DNA of 10,368 bases from an uncultured Clostridia bacterium (GCA_937915065.1 CALDMR010000031.1:1-10368), one strand, 5' to 3'; positions 1 to 7,686 are shown, counted from the stretch's first letter. Notes: a model not told the origin generated them from the letters alone. Numbers and translations are program-made.

Positions 1-114
1 CTGGCCTATGTCGACTTCATCGAACAGGAACTGGGTGTCCCTGTGAAGATGTTCTCCACCGGCCCCAAGCGCCATGAGATCATCCATCGCACTGCCAAGG
101 TGGAATTAAAGTAA
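1..114 (+). CDS. purA: Adenylosuccinate synthetase, C-terminal end (partial)
   Basis: Only the last 37 codons are present, open at the left edge and ending in TAA at 112-114. The translated tail contains YVDFIEQELGVPVKMFSTGP and then KRHEII, which matches the conserved C-terminus of PurA in Firmicutes (a YVxFIE...GVPVK.FSTGPKR pattern). PurA makes adenylosuccinate from IMP, aspartate and GTP, the first step committed to AMP, in the cytoplasm. The catalytic and GTP-binding parts lie outside the window, so the call rests on the tail alone. The gene converges on aroE and is closed by the hairpin at 134-169. Confidence 0.88.
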   Translation: MAYVDFIEQELGVPVKMFSTGPKRHEIIHRTAKVELK

Positions 115-133
115 CGCTTATTCAACCAAAATC

Positions 134-169
134 AAAAATCGGGTATTGCTTCTGCAATACCCGATTTTT
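134..169. terminator. Bidirectional intrinsic terminator between purA and aroE
   Basis: A perfect 16-bp inverted repeat (134-149 with 154-169) around a TTCT loop. The GC-rich core is CGGGTATTGC, and the arms end in A5 on the left and T5-T6 on the right, so a U-tract follows the hairpin whichever strand is transcribed. It fills most of the 55-bp gap between two convergent genes; the aroE stop codon (complement of 170-172) directly abuts it. It should end purA transcripts on + and the whole aro operon on -. Confidence 0.92.
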
Positions 170-1021
170 TCATGCATTCATTGCTTTTTTCAGCGCTGCT
201 TCCACCGGAGGCATCACTGTTTCCGCATCAATCTGCGTGTCTGTAAAGGCTTCCAGCGCAAAGATCGCCTGGTGGATCAGCATGCCCAGGCCATTGATCG
301 TTCGGTGCCCCTGCTCCCTTGCCCGGCGCAGCAGTTCCGTTTCCGGCGGGCTGTAAATCAAGTCGCACACCGGCGCAGCTTTGGGCAGCGATGCCAGGAA
401 GTCAAAGGACTGAAACTGCTCTGCCACTGCGGTCATCCCCATGGGCGTCGTATTCACCAGCAGGTCGCTGAACAGCGCGCAGTCGCTCAGGGTTTGTTCA
501 TCAAAGGCGCAGGCCGTGATCTGGGCCGGAAATTCCCGGGCCAGCGCTTCCGCCCGCTCCGGCGTCCGGTTACAGACGAAGATGCGGGCCGCTCCCGCCT
601 GGGCCAATTTGAACACCGCCGCCCGGGCAGCTCCACCGGCGCCCAGCACCGTGACCGTCTTTTTTTCCGGCGAAAATCCGTGGTCGGACAGCATCTGCAG
701 GAAGCCCCGCCCATCGGTGTTGCACCCCCGCGCTTTCCCGTCGCGGAGCACCACTGTATTCACCGCACGGCACAGCGCGGCATCCTCGTCCAACTCATCC
801 ATCAGTTCCACCAACGCCGTTTTGTGGGGCATCGTGGCGTTAAACCCGCCATAGCCTTCCTCCTTGGCCTGGGCCAGAAAGGCTGCCGTATCTTCCGCCC
901 GAACCTGCACGCGCCCATAGACATACGGCAGGCCGGAGCGTTCCAAAATCGTATTGTGAATCACCGGCGAAAGGCTGTGTTCCACAGGATCGCCAATCAC
1001 GCAAAGTTTGATCTTTTCCAT
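170..1021 (-). CDS. aroE: Shikimate dehydrogenase (NADP+)
   Basis: A 283-residue protein of normal family length that reduces 3-dehydroshikimate to shikimate with NADPH (fourth shikimate step). The N-terminal substrate domain shows the HSLSP shikimate-binding motif (residues 15-19), NATMPHK with the catalytic Lys67, and NTDG with Asp103. The Rossmann part has GAGGAARA (127-134) and NRTPER (151-156), the NRT turn typical of NADP preference. NTTPMGM (190-196) and NGLGMLIHQA (243-252) complete the family signature. The start at 1021 has GGAG about 8 bases upstream and lies 4 bases after the aroK stop, so it is the last gene of the aro operon. Its stop abuts the shared terminator. No defect was seen. 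A quinate/shikimate paralogue (YdiB/AroE-like) is possible, but the biosynthetic operon context argues for AroE. Confidence 0.96.
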   Translation of the reverse strand: MEKIKLCVIGDPVEHSLSPVIHNTILERSGLPYVYGRVQVRAEDTAAFLAQAKEEGYGGFNATMPHKTALVELMDELDEDAALCRAVNTVVLRDGKARGCNTDGRGFLQMLSDHGFSPEKKTVTVLGAGGAARAAVFKLAQAGAARIFVCNRTPERAEALAREFPAQITACAFDEQTLSDCALFSDLLVNTTPMGMTAVAEQFQSFDFLASLPKAAPVCDLIYSPPETELLRRAREQGHRTINGLGMLIHQAIFALEAFTDTQIDAETVMPPVEAALKKAMNA

Positions 1022-1025
1022 TGTT

Positions 1026-1526
1026 TCACTCCGTCATTTCAAACATCAGCTGAATGGTTTCCGCCAGCTCCGCCGGCGTGCCGCCTGCATAAACTGCGTC
1101 GGCATATCTGCGGTACAGCCGGTCCCGCTCTTTTTGCAGGCGAAAAATCTTTTCCCGGTCGTCTTTCAGCAGCGGCCGGCCGGAAACATCCACACTGTCA
1201 GCAATCTCCCGGGCCGAGCGATCCAGAAAATACACCACACCGCTGCGTTTCAGCGCCCGCATATTTTCCGCTGTCAGAACGATCCCTCCGCCGGTGGCAA
1301 TCACTGCATCTGACATCTGCGCCGCCTCTTCGGCGCACACGCTTTCCACCATCCGAAAGTAGTCCTCTCCGTTTTCTGCAAAAATGGCCGGAATACTGCG
1401 CCCCTCCCGGGCTACGATCAGCTCATCGGTATCCACCAGGGGCCGCCCCATGGCTTTGGCCAGCAGCGTGCCCACCGTGGTTTTTCCGCAGCCGGGCAGG
1501 CCGATCAACACAATATTTTTTCCCAT
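1026..1526 (-). CDS. aroK: Shikimate kinase
   Basis: A 166-residue P-loop kinase, of usual length, that phosphorylates shikimate at the 3-hydroxyl using ATP (fifth shikimate step). The Walker A motif is GLPGCGKTT (residues 9-17). VDTDELI carries Asp32 and Asp34 for Mg2+ and shikimate binding. Arg58 in GEDYFRMVE and the GGG at 79-81 are the other shikimate contacts. Lid-domain Arg117 (SGRPLL) and Arg134 in ERDRLYRRYAD match the ATP-contacting arginines of the family. The gene starts 3 bases after the pheA stop and ends 4 bases before aroE; AAAGGG sits about 10 bases upstream of the ATG, inside the pheA end. Tight packing implies co-translation with its neighbours. The aroK versus aroL label cannot be decided by sequence; aroK is used by convention. 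Confidence 0.95.
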   Translation of the reverse strand: MGKNIVLIGLPGCGKTTVGTLLAKAMGRPLVDTDELIVAREGRSIPAIFAENGEDYFRMVESVCAEEAAQMSDAVIATGGGIVLTAENMRALKRSGVVYFLDRSAREIADSVDVSGRPLLKDDREKIFRLQKERDRLYRRYADAVYAGGTPAELAETIQLMFEMTE

Positions 1527-1529
1527 GGT

Positions 1530-2684
1530 TCACGCACCCTTTGGATAATTGCCCAGAATGCCCAGCGTCAATGTGTTTTCCAGGATCTCGAACAGCACGC
1601 TGTTCAGATTCTCATCCCGCAGATCGCCTTCCACATCCACAAAAAAGCGGTATTCCCAGCCCTTACCGGGCATGGGCCGGGATTCCAGGCGCAGCATATT
1701 CATCTGATGCACTGCCAGGATCCCAAGCACATGGTTTAAGGTTCCCGGCTCATGGGGCAGGGTGAACATCAGGCTGATCTTGTTGCTGCCGGAACGAATC
1801 TCCATTTCTTTGGACACAACGAAAAAGCGGGTGTAGTTGTCCCGGCTGGTGTTGATCCCCTCCTGCAGCACCTCCAGCCCCCAGAGCCGGGCCGCCCGGC
1901 GGCTGCAAACGGCAGCTTTGCTGCGCACTCCGCTTTCCGCCACCAGCCGGGCCGCAGCGGCAGTATTCAGCACCGCATTCTGCCGCCACTCCCTGTGGCC
2001 GGCAAAAAATTCCTCGCTCTGGAAAAAGCCCTGCTCGTGGGAATACACATCGGTGATTTCCTCCAGGCCCACGCCCGGCAGCGCGCAGAGACAGTGCTCC
2101 ACCTTCAGCAGCTGTTCTCCCACCACATGGGCGCCATATTCTGCCAACAGGTCATAAACCCCGTTGATAGAGCCGGTGGAATTGTTTTCGATGGGCACCA
2201 CAATATAATCGGCCTGCTCTGCCACCAGCAGTTCAAACAGATCCCGCCAGGTGGCAGCGCCGCTGCGCTGCACTTCTTCGCCGAAAAACAGGGCCGTGGC
2301 CTCTTCGGCATAGGCGCCCGCCACCCCCTGGTAACAAACCCGGGGATGGGCCACCGGTTCCCGGGCCGCCCTGACCATATTTTTATAAGAAGCAAAGTGC
2401 TCCACGCGGCTCTGATCCGCCATCAAGCCCCGCTGCTGGCGGCGGGAGATGGCCATAATACTGCCGAAAAAGTCCTTGACCTCTGTTTTCAGGTATTTGT
2501 TTTTCAGCATAGCTTCCTTCTTGGCCAGCACCTCTTCTTCCCGCTGCCGATCCAGCACCGGCAGGTCGTGTTCTTTTTTATATTCGCCCACCTGCCGCGT
2601 TACATCCATGCGCCTTTCAAACAGAGCGATCATCTGGCTGTCGATCTCATCGATTTGGGCCCGCAATTCCTCCAGCTTGCTCAT
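1530..2684 (-). CDS. pheA: Bifunctional chorismate mutase / prephenate dehydratase (P-protein)
   Basis: A 384-residue P-protein that converts chorismate to prephenate and then to phenylpyruvate, releasing CO2 and water. Residues 1-88 are an AroQ-type chorismate mutase; every expected active-site residue can be matched (Arg8, Arg25, Lys36, Asp45, Arg48, Glu49, Ser80, Gln84). Residues 115-290 are the dehydratase, from YQGVAGAYAEEA through ENNSTGSI and SHEQGFF to NYTRFF with the catalytic Thr285-Arg286-Phe287. Residues 302-384 form an ACT domain with PGTLNHVL and ESRP (334-337), the usual Phe-binding feedback module. The loop reads SHEQG where SHPQA is commoner. Its ATG overlaps the stop of the upstream carbonic-anhydrase-like gene by one base (TGATG), which points to translational coupling. 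There is no prephenate dehydrogenase domain, so tyrosine synthesis must use a gene elsewhere. Confidence 0.95.
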   Translation of the reverse strand: MSKLEELRAQIDEIDSQMIALFERRMDVTRQVGEYKKEHDLPVLDRQREEEVLAKKEAMLKNKYLKTEVKDFFGSIMAISRRQQRGLMADQSRVEHFASYKNMVRAAREPVAHPRVCYQGVAGAYAEEATALFFGEEVQRSGAATWRDLFELLVAEQADYIVVPIENNSTGSINGVYDLLAEYGAHVVGEQLLKVEHCLCALPGVGLEEITDVYSHEQGFFQSEEFFAGHREWRQNAVLNTAAAARLVAESGVRSKAAVCSRRAARLWGLEVLQEGINTSRDNYTRFFVVSKEMEIRSGSNKISLMFTLPHEPGTLNHVLGILAVHQMNMLRLESRPMPGKGWEYRFFVDVEGDLRDENLNSVLFEILENTLTLGILGNYPKGA

Positions 2685-3175
2685 CAGCGGTACAGCTCCC
2701 TTCTCTCCCGGTAATGCGCGCTGCTGGCGCGGTTATCCTCGATCTCGCTGTCCTTCATGCGGCGCACGGGCCGGGCCGGGTTGCCGAAAGCCATCCAGCC
2801 GTCGGGGATCTCCGCGCCGCTGGTCACCAGCGCACCGGCGCCCACCACGCAGTTTTTGCCGATGCGGGCACCGTTCAGCACCACCGCTCCCATGCCGATC
2901 AGGGAGTTCTCTCCGATGGAGCAGCCGTGCAGGATGGCGCCGTGGCCCACTGTCACGCCCTTGCCGATGCGCAGGGGGCACCCGTGATCCACATGGAGCA
3001 CCGCACACTCCTGGATATTGGTATCTTCCCCAATGGAAATGCAGTCCTCATCGCCGCGCACCACAGCATTGAACCAAACGCTGCATCCCTTTCCCAGCGT
3101 CACATCCCCGCAGACCACTGCTCCGTCCATGATCACCACATCCGCCGTGGTCGTCTGTTTCTGTAACTTATTCAT
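2684..3175 (-). CDS. Gamma-carbonic-anhydrase-family protein (left-handed beta-helix)
   Basis: A 163-residue protein built of hexapeptide repeats (for example GDVTLG, GENSLI, GARIGK), expected to fold as a left-handed beta-helix and form a trimer. It matches the YrdA/CaiE/PaaY branch: VWFNAVVRGD (33-42), IQECAVLHVDHG (54-65) and VGHGAILHGC (76-85). His61, His78 and His83 are placed as the three metal ligands, and Arg40, Asp42 and Gln55 match conserved active-site residues. It lacks the acidic loop with the proton-shuttle glutamate of archaeal Cam, as do most short homologues, so CO2 hydration is possible but unproven; some relatives act as thioesterases or have no known role. It sits between aroC (24-base gap, AGGAGAG site) and pheA (1-base overlap), inside an aromatic operon with no obvious need for it. 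Confidence 0.85.
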   Translation of the reverse strand: MNKLQKQTTTADVVIMDGAVVCGDVTLGKGCSVWFNAVVRGDEDCISIGEDTNIQECAVLHVDHGCPLRIGKGVTVGHGAILHGCSIGENSLIGMGAVVLNGARIGKNCVVGAGALVTSGAEIPDGWMAFGNPARPVRRMKDSEIEDNRASSAHYRERRELYR

Positions 3176-3199
3176 ATCGTTCTCTCCTTTTTCCGCTGC

Positions 3200-4177
3200 T
3201 TAAAGGCCGATCAATTCACAGGCTGCCAGAGCGGCAGCGCTTTCAATCACCGGCAGGGCCCGCTGCACGATGCAGGGGTCATGGCGGCCTTTGATCGTCA
3301 GCTTGGCGTCCTTCCCCTCGGTCAGATCAACCGTATCCTGTTCCCGGGCAATGGACGGGGTGGGCCGGATCGCCACCTCAAACGTAATGGGCATGCCGTT
3401 GGTAATGCCGCCGTTGATCCCGCCGGAGCAATTGCTCCGAGTGCGGACAGCATCGCCGTCCATATAGAAAGGATCGTTGGCCTCGCTGCCGCGCATGCAG
3501 GAAAATCCGAAACCCGCGCCGAAAGCCACGCCCTTCACCGCCGGTACTGCAAACAAATACTGGGAAAAAATGCCCTCTGCGTTGCAGCCGAAATCCGGCG
3601 TGCCGAAACCGGCTTTCACGCCCTCTACCGCGCAGAAAATTGCGCCGCCCACGCTGTCGCCTTCCCTCTTGGCCGCCAGGATGATCTCCTCCGCCTGTTC
3701 CGGCGTGGGGTCCGGCGTACCGCCCAGAATGGAGATGGCCGATGTGACGGTGATCCCCTGCTCCCGCAAGATCAGCTTTGCCAGGGCCCCGGCAAAAACC
3801 AGGGGCGCCGTCAGCCGGCCGGAGAAATGGCCGCCGCCCCGGTAATCGTTAAAACCGCCGTAGCGCACCGAACCGGCATAGTCTCCATGGCTGGGGCGGG
3901 GCAAATCCTTTAATTTTGCATAGTCGCCGGAGCGGGTATCTGTATTGCGGATCACTGCGCACAGCGGAGTGCCCGTGGTGCGCCCCTCGAACACGCCCGA
4001 GAAGATCTCCGGCTCGTCCGCCTCCCGGCGGGCGGTAGACAGGGCGTTCTGCCCCGGCGCGCGGCGCTGCAGTTCCGCACGGATAAACTTCATATCGACC
4101 GCAATACCGGAGGGCACTCCCTCCAGCACAACACCGATAGCAGGGCCGTGGCTTTCACCGAAAATCGTGTATTTCAT
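3200..4177 (-). CDS. aroC: Chorismate synthase
   Basis: A 325-residue FMN-dependent lyase converting EPSP to chorismate (seventh shikimate step). Family marks are FGESHGPAIG (residues 6-15), RPSHGDY (94-100) with the conserved His97, RYGGFNDYRGGGHFSGR (105-121), SNCSGGINGGITNG (248-261) and GRHDPCIVQRALPVIE (297-312). The start is fixed: the in-frame stop of aroA lies one codon upstream (TAA GGG ATG) with GGGAGGG just before it. The protein therefore begins only five residues before FGESHG, about nine fewer than the E. coli enzyme as I recall it, and is shorter than the usual 350-390 residues. The usual GRSSAR segment reads GHFSGR. Both look like properties of a shorter clostridial subtype rather than damage, because the other signatures are intact. 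Confidence 0.94.
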   Translation of the reverse strand: MKYTIFGESHGPAIGVVLEGVPSGIAVDMKFIRAELQRRAPGQNALSTARREADEPEIFSGVFEGRTTGTPLCAVIRNTDTRSGDYAKLKDLPRPSHGDYAGSVRYGGFNDYRGGGHFSGRLTAPLVFAGALAKLILREQGITVTSAISILGGTPDPTPEQAEEIILAAKREGDSVGGAIFCAVEGVKAGFGTPDFGCNAEGIFSQYLFAVPAVKGVAFGAGFGFSCMRGSEANDPFYMDGDAVRTRSNCSGGINGGITNGMPITFEVAIRPTPSIAREQDTVDLTEGKDAKLTIKGRHDPCIVQRALPVIESAAALAACELIGL

Positions 4178-4180
4178 CCC

Positions 4181-5509
4181 TTATCCCTCCCGTGTGATCT
4201 GTCCGCCCAGCATTTCGTAATCCTCCCAAAAATCAGGATAGGATTTCCGAACGCACTCCGCGCCGGTGATGGTCACAGGCGCGGCACAGCGCGTGGCGGC
4301 AATGGCCGCCATCATGGCGATACGGTGATCGTTGAAGCTGTCCACCGTCACGCCGCCGGCCAGGGTTTCCATGCCCCGGATGAACAGGCTGTCCTGCTTT
4401 TCCGTCACCTGGGCCCCCAGCGCATTGAGCACCGCCGTGACCGAAGCCAGGCGGTCGCTTTCCTTGATCCGCAGCCGCTCCGCATGTTTGATCAGCAGAT
4501 CACATCCGGGCGTCAGTGCCCCCCAGGCTGCCAGCGGCGGCACCAGGTCGGGGCTGAATCTCACGCTGATGCTGACGCCAAAACGCTTCTCCGCCTTTAC
4601 TGCATCCTGGGATGCCGCTGTCCCATCCTTCGGCCGGCCCAGGATCGGAACAACCACGCCCCCTAGGGGTTCGTCCCGCAGCATCTGGCCCCAGTCCAAA
4701 ATCACCCGGTCGCCCTGAATGGAGTTTTCATTCATACCGGTGACCTTCAGATCGTTCCCGATCCCCGCCGCAGCGTACCAGAAGCCGGCCTGGGACCAGT
4801 CTGCCTCCACCGCAGCCACCGACGGAGCATAACTCTGCCCGCCGGCGATCTGCAGAGTGCGCGCCCTTTGCCACCGGCTCTCCACGCCGAAGGCGGCCAT
4901 GGCCTGGCGCGTCATATTAATGTACCCCACGCTTTCCAGCTGGGTGGTGCTGGAAATGAGCGAATCTCCATCCGCCAGAGACAGGGCGTAGAGCAGCCCG
5001 GTAAAAAACTGGCTGGACACATCGCCGGGCAGCGCATACTCACCCGCCTCCAGGCATCCGCGCACTGTCAGCACGCCATCTTTTAACGTGTAGGCAATTC
5101 CCTTTTCATCGAACAAATCGAAATAGGGCTGCTGCGGCCGCTCCATCAGGCGGCCGCGGCCGGTGAACACGCCGCCCCCTGCCACAGCCAGGGCGATAGG
5201 GATCAAAAACCGCAAAGTCGATCCGCTTTCGCCGCAGTCAAAGTGGGGCAGCCCGTCTTCTCCCAACAGAGGCTGCCCCGCAGAAATGCCGGAGATGCGG
5301 ATCACATGCTCCTCCGTCTTTTCCCACCGTGCTCCCAACTGCTCCATGCAGGAAAGCGTGGCCAGAATATCCTGGGAAAAAGCCACATTGGAGATCACGC
5401 TTTCTCCCCCCGCCAGGGCGGCGGCAATGATGAGCCGGTGGGCCTGGCTTTTAGACGGCGGAGGCGTGATGGTGCCGCGCAGTGTGGCAGGTTGTATTGT
5501 CACATTCAT
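4181..5509 (-). CDS. aroA: 3-phosphoshikimate 1-carboxyvinyltransferase (EPSP synthase)
   Basis: A 442-residue enzyme joining shikimate-3-phosphate and phosphoenolpyruvate (sixth shikimate step). Visible active-site parts are PSKSQAHR (residues 18-25; Lys20, Ser21, Arg25), DCGESGSTLR (91-100) in place of the textbook NAGTAMR loop, SSQ (165-167), SPDLVP with the likely catalytic Asp321, RIKESDR (347-353) with Glu350, SFNDHRIAM (391-399) and Lys422 in VRKSYPDF. The GESGSTLR loop differs from the E. coli class I form; glyphosate sensitivity cannot be predicted from this. The ATG overlaps the aroB stop by four bases (ATGA), with GGAGG inside the last aroB codons and 8 bases before the start. The gene ends 3 bases before aroC. 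Confidence 0.95.
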   Translation of the reverse strand: MNVTIQPATLRGTITPPPSKSQAHRLIIAAALAGGESVISNVAFSQDILATLSCMEQLGARWEKTEEHVIRISGISAGQPLLGEDGLPHFDCGESGSTLRFLIPIALAVAGGGVFTGRGRLMERPQQPYFDLFDEKGIAYTLKDGVLTVRGCLEAGEYALPGDVSSQFFTGLLYALSLADGDSLISSTTQLESVGYINMTRQAMAAFGVESRWQRARTLQIAGGQSYAPSVAAVEADWSQAGFWYAAAGIGNDLKVTGMNENSIQGDRVILDWGQMLRDEPLGGVVVPILGRPKDGTAASQDAVKAEKRFGVSISVRFSPDLVPPLAAWGALTPGCDLLIKHAERLRIKESDRLASVTAVLNALGAQVTEKQDSLFIRGMETLAGGVTVDSFNDHRIAMMAAIAATRCAAPVTITGAECVRKSYPDFWEDYEMLGGQITREG

Positions 5510-6576
5510 TTTGATTCCTCCAGCAGCGCAAACAGCGCTTCCTTATCCATGGGCACGATCTCTGCCGCCCCCAGCTGTTCCACTTCGATCACACTGATCG
5601 TCTTTCCCTTCGCCTTCTTATCCAGTCCCACCGCAGCGCGGTAGGCATCCATAGAACAGGGAATGGCCGCAGGCAGGGAAAATCGCTCCAGCAGCGCCTC
5701 CAGGCGCGCTTTCAGTTCCGCCGTGCGGCGGCCCTTCTTTTCCTCCAGCTCCAGCATTTTTACCATACCGGCAGCCACGCCCTCGCCATGGGTATAGGTT
5801 TCGTAATGGTAGGCCTGTTCATAGGCGTGGCCCAGGGTGTGGCCGAAGTTCAGAATGCCCCGGCGGCCCACATCCCGTTCATCCTCTGCCACCACGGCCC
5901 GCTTGATATTGCAGCAGGTATACACGATCTGCTCCCAGTGCTCCGCAGCCTCTTGAATGCCATTCAAGCGCTCCAGAAAGGCAAAAAAGTCCGCATCGGC
6001 GATCATGCCATACTTGATCACCTCCGCCATACCGTCGCACAAAACCCGCTCCGGCAGGGTGGCAAAGCAATCCGTATCCGCCAGCACCAGCTTCGGCTGA
6101 TAAAAAGCCCCCACCAGATTTTTCCCCTGGGGCAGATCAATGGCGGTCTTGCCGCCCACGCTGCTGTCCACCTGGGCCAGCAGCGTGGTGGGAATCTGGA
6201 TGAAATCCACTCCCCGGAACATGGTGGCCGCCGCAAATCCGGCCATATCTCCGGTGACGCCGCCGCCCAGAGCCACCACGCCGTCGCCCCGGGTGAGCCC
6301 GCCCTCGGCGAAGCTTTCATAGAGATCGTTCAGCACGCGGATATTCTTGCTGGCCTCTCCGGCAGGAAATGTAACGGAAAAGGCGGTAAATCCAGCCCGC
6401 AGCAAGCTTTCCATCACCGGCTTCAAATACAGAGACCCCACGTTGCTGTCCGTCACCACCGCCAGCCGTTCCGCCCGGGTTACCGGGCGGAGCAGCTCGC
6501 CACAGCGCCCCAGCAAACCGCTGCCGATCTTGATGTCATAAGCCCGCCCGGGCAGCTCCACAGTCAGATTTCTCAT
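5506..6576 (-). CDS. aroB: 3-dehydroquinate synthase
   Basis: A 356-residue NAD- and metal-dependent cyclase converting DAHP to 3-dehydroquinate (second shikimate step). The NAD-binding GGGVTGD is at residues 104-110, followed by FRGVDFIQIPTTLLAQVDSS and VGGKTAID. Metal ligands are assigned as Glu185 (GMAEVIKYG), His246 (NFGHTLGHA) and His263 (THGEGVAAGM). The start has GAGGAG 10 bases upstream. Length is typical. The stop overlaps the aroA start (ATGA). It is separated from aroF by 73 bases that carry a strong hairpin without a U-tract, so aroB and downstream genes may differ from aroF in mRNA level or stability. Confidence 0.96.
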   Translation of the reverse strand: MRNLTVELPGRAYDIKIGSGLLGRCGELLRPVTRAERLAVVTDSNVGSLYLKPVMESLLRAGFTAFSVTFPAGEASKNIRVLNDLYESFAEGGLTRGDGVVALGGGVTGDMAGFAAATMFRGVDFIQIPTTLLAQVDSSVGGKTAIDLPQGKNLVGAFYQPKLVLADTDCFATLPERVLCDGMAEVIKYGMIADADFFAFLERLNGIQEAAEHWEQIVYTCCNIKRAVVAEDERDVGRRGILNFGHTLGHAYEQAYHYETYTHGEGVAAGMVKMLELEEKKGRRTAELKARLEALLERFSLPAAIPCSMDAYRAAVGLDKKAKGKTISVIEVEQLGAAEIVPMDKEALFALLEESK

Positions 6577-6603
6577 CCTTCAAACTCCTCATGATATCAG
6601 AAT

Positions 6604-6639
6604 CAGCAAACCCAGAGGGCAGTGCCCCCGGATTTGCTG
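6604..6639 (-). other. Intercistronic hairpin between aroF and aroB
   Basis: In the aroF-aroB gap the minus-strand RNA can fold CAGCAAA with TTTGCTG (7 bp) and continue through a GC-rich inner stem of about 8 pairs including three G-U pairs, closed by a 6-base loop. No U-tract follows on the minus strand, so it is not an intrinsic terminator in the operon direction. It more likely protects the 3' end of an aroF-only RNA or marks a processing point. It lies 27 bases upstream of the aroB start and does not cover the aroB ribosome binding site. Confidence 0.7.
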
Positions 6640-6649
6640 AACACTTATT

Positions 6650-7669
6650 TTATTTTACAATGTGCTTGCCCATCAGGTCAACCATCTTGCCCATCTTATC
6701 CATCAGCCCCTCGAACTGGCCCGGCGTCAGGGACTGCTGGCCATCGCATTTGGCGTGGGGGGGATCGTTATGCACTTCCACAATGATCCCATCGCATCCA
6801 GCGGCAATGCCGGACAGGGCCAGGGACTCTACCAGCCAGCTCATGCCGCCGGAGTGGGAGGGATCCACAATAATGGGCAGATGGCTCATCCGCTTGATAC
6901 AGGGAATGGCGGCCACATCCAGGGTGTTGCGGGTATAGGTTTCAAAGGTACGGATTCCCCGCTCGCAGAGGATCACATTCTCATTGCCCTCACTCATGAT
7001 ATATTCCGCCGACATGATCCACTCTTCATAGGTGTTGGACAGCCCCCGCTTGAGCAGAACGGGCTTGCTCATCTTCCCCACTTCCTTGAGCAGGTCGAAA
7101 TTCTGCATATTGCGGGCGCCGATCTGCACCACATCCACCTTTTCTTCAAAAAGATCCAAATACTTGGGACTCATCAGCTCTGTCACGATGGGCAGACCCG
7201 AAGCTTCCTTGGCCAGCAGCAGCAGGTCCAGCCCCCGGGTACCCATCCCCTGGAAAGAATAGGGCGATGTGCGGGGCTTGAAAGCGCCGCCGCGGAGCAT
7301 GGAAGCGCCGGCAGCCTTGACCCGCAGGGCCACCTCCACCATCTGCTCCTCGCTCTCCACGCTGCAGGGGCCGGCGATCACGCCGAAGCTGCCGCCGCCG
7401 ATTTTCGCCCGGCCCACGCCGACCACCGTGTCCTCAGGATGGAATTTGCGGTTGGCCTTTTTATAGGGTTCGGACACGCGCATCACGCGCTCCACATGCT
7501 CGTTGATGGTGATTTTGTCCATATCCACGGCGGTGGTATCGCCCACCAATCCCAGGATACTGCAGCCATGTCCCTCGGTAATGCTGACCTGCAGGTTCAG
7601 CTGCTCCAGTTCCGCTGCCAGGCGCAGGATATCCTCTTTGGCGGTGCGGGGTTTCATTACGACGACCAT
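6650..7669 (-). CDS. aroF: 3-deoxy-7-phosphoheptulonate (DAHP) synthase, type I-beta with N-terminal ACT/ferredoxin-like domain
   Basis: A 339-residue enzyme condensing PEP and erythrose-4-phosphate to DAHP, the entry step of aromatic synthesis. Residues 1-65 form a small ferredoxin-like regulatory domain as in Thermotoga maritima DAHP synthase, which is inhibited by Tyr and Phe; similar feedback is inferred here. The barrel carries AGPCSVES (99-106), RGGAFKPRTSPYSFQG (126-141), DPSHSGG (269-275) and CDGQQSL (308-314). Metal ligands fall at Cys102, His272, Glu298 and Asp309, the same numbering as I recall for T. maritima, which supports the start. That start (7669) has AAAAGGAGAG ending 7 bases upstream. 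A frame open to 7738 would place 23 extra codons across the attenuator terminator and is rejected. First gene of the operon behind the leader; aroG/aroA-type names are also used. Confidence 0.95.
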   Translation of the reverse strand: MVVVMKPRTAKEDILRLAAELEQLNLQVSITEGHGCSILGLVGDTTAVDMDKITINEHVERVMRVSEPYKKANRKFHPEDTVVGVGRAKIGGGSFGVIAGPCSVESEEQMVEVALRVKAAGASMLRGGAFKPRTSPYSFQGMGTRGLDLLLLAKEASGLPIVTELMSPKYLDLFEEKVDVVQIGARNMQNFDLLKEVGKMSKPVLLKRGLSNTYEEWIMSAEYIMSEGNENVILCERGIRTFETYTRNTLDVAAIPCIKRMSHLPIIVDPSHSGGMSWLVESLALSGIAAGCDGIIVEVHNDPPHAKCDGQQSLTPGQFEGLMDKMGKMVDLMGKHIVK

Positions 7670-7676
7670 AAATATT

Positions 7677-7686
7677 CTCTCCTTTT
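7677..7686 (-). promoter_or_regulatory. Ribosome binding site that sets the aroF start
   Basis: On the minus strand AAAAGGAGAG ends 7 bases before the ATG at 7669. No comparable site precedes the in-frame ATG at 7738, which would lie inside the terminator stem. The site is 26 bases or more downstream of the attenuator U-tract and is not part of the terminator, so control is by transcription rather than by hiding this site. Confidence 0.85.

Noticed and set aside
146..1765. A 539-codon open frame on the plus strand opposite aroE, aroK and pheA
   Set aside because: It starts inside the terminator hairpin and is antisense to three well-identified genes; its product is Pro/Arg/His-rich low-complexity sequence.
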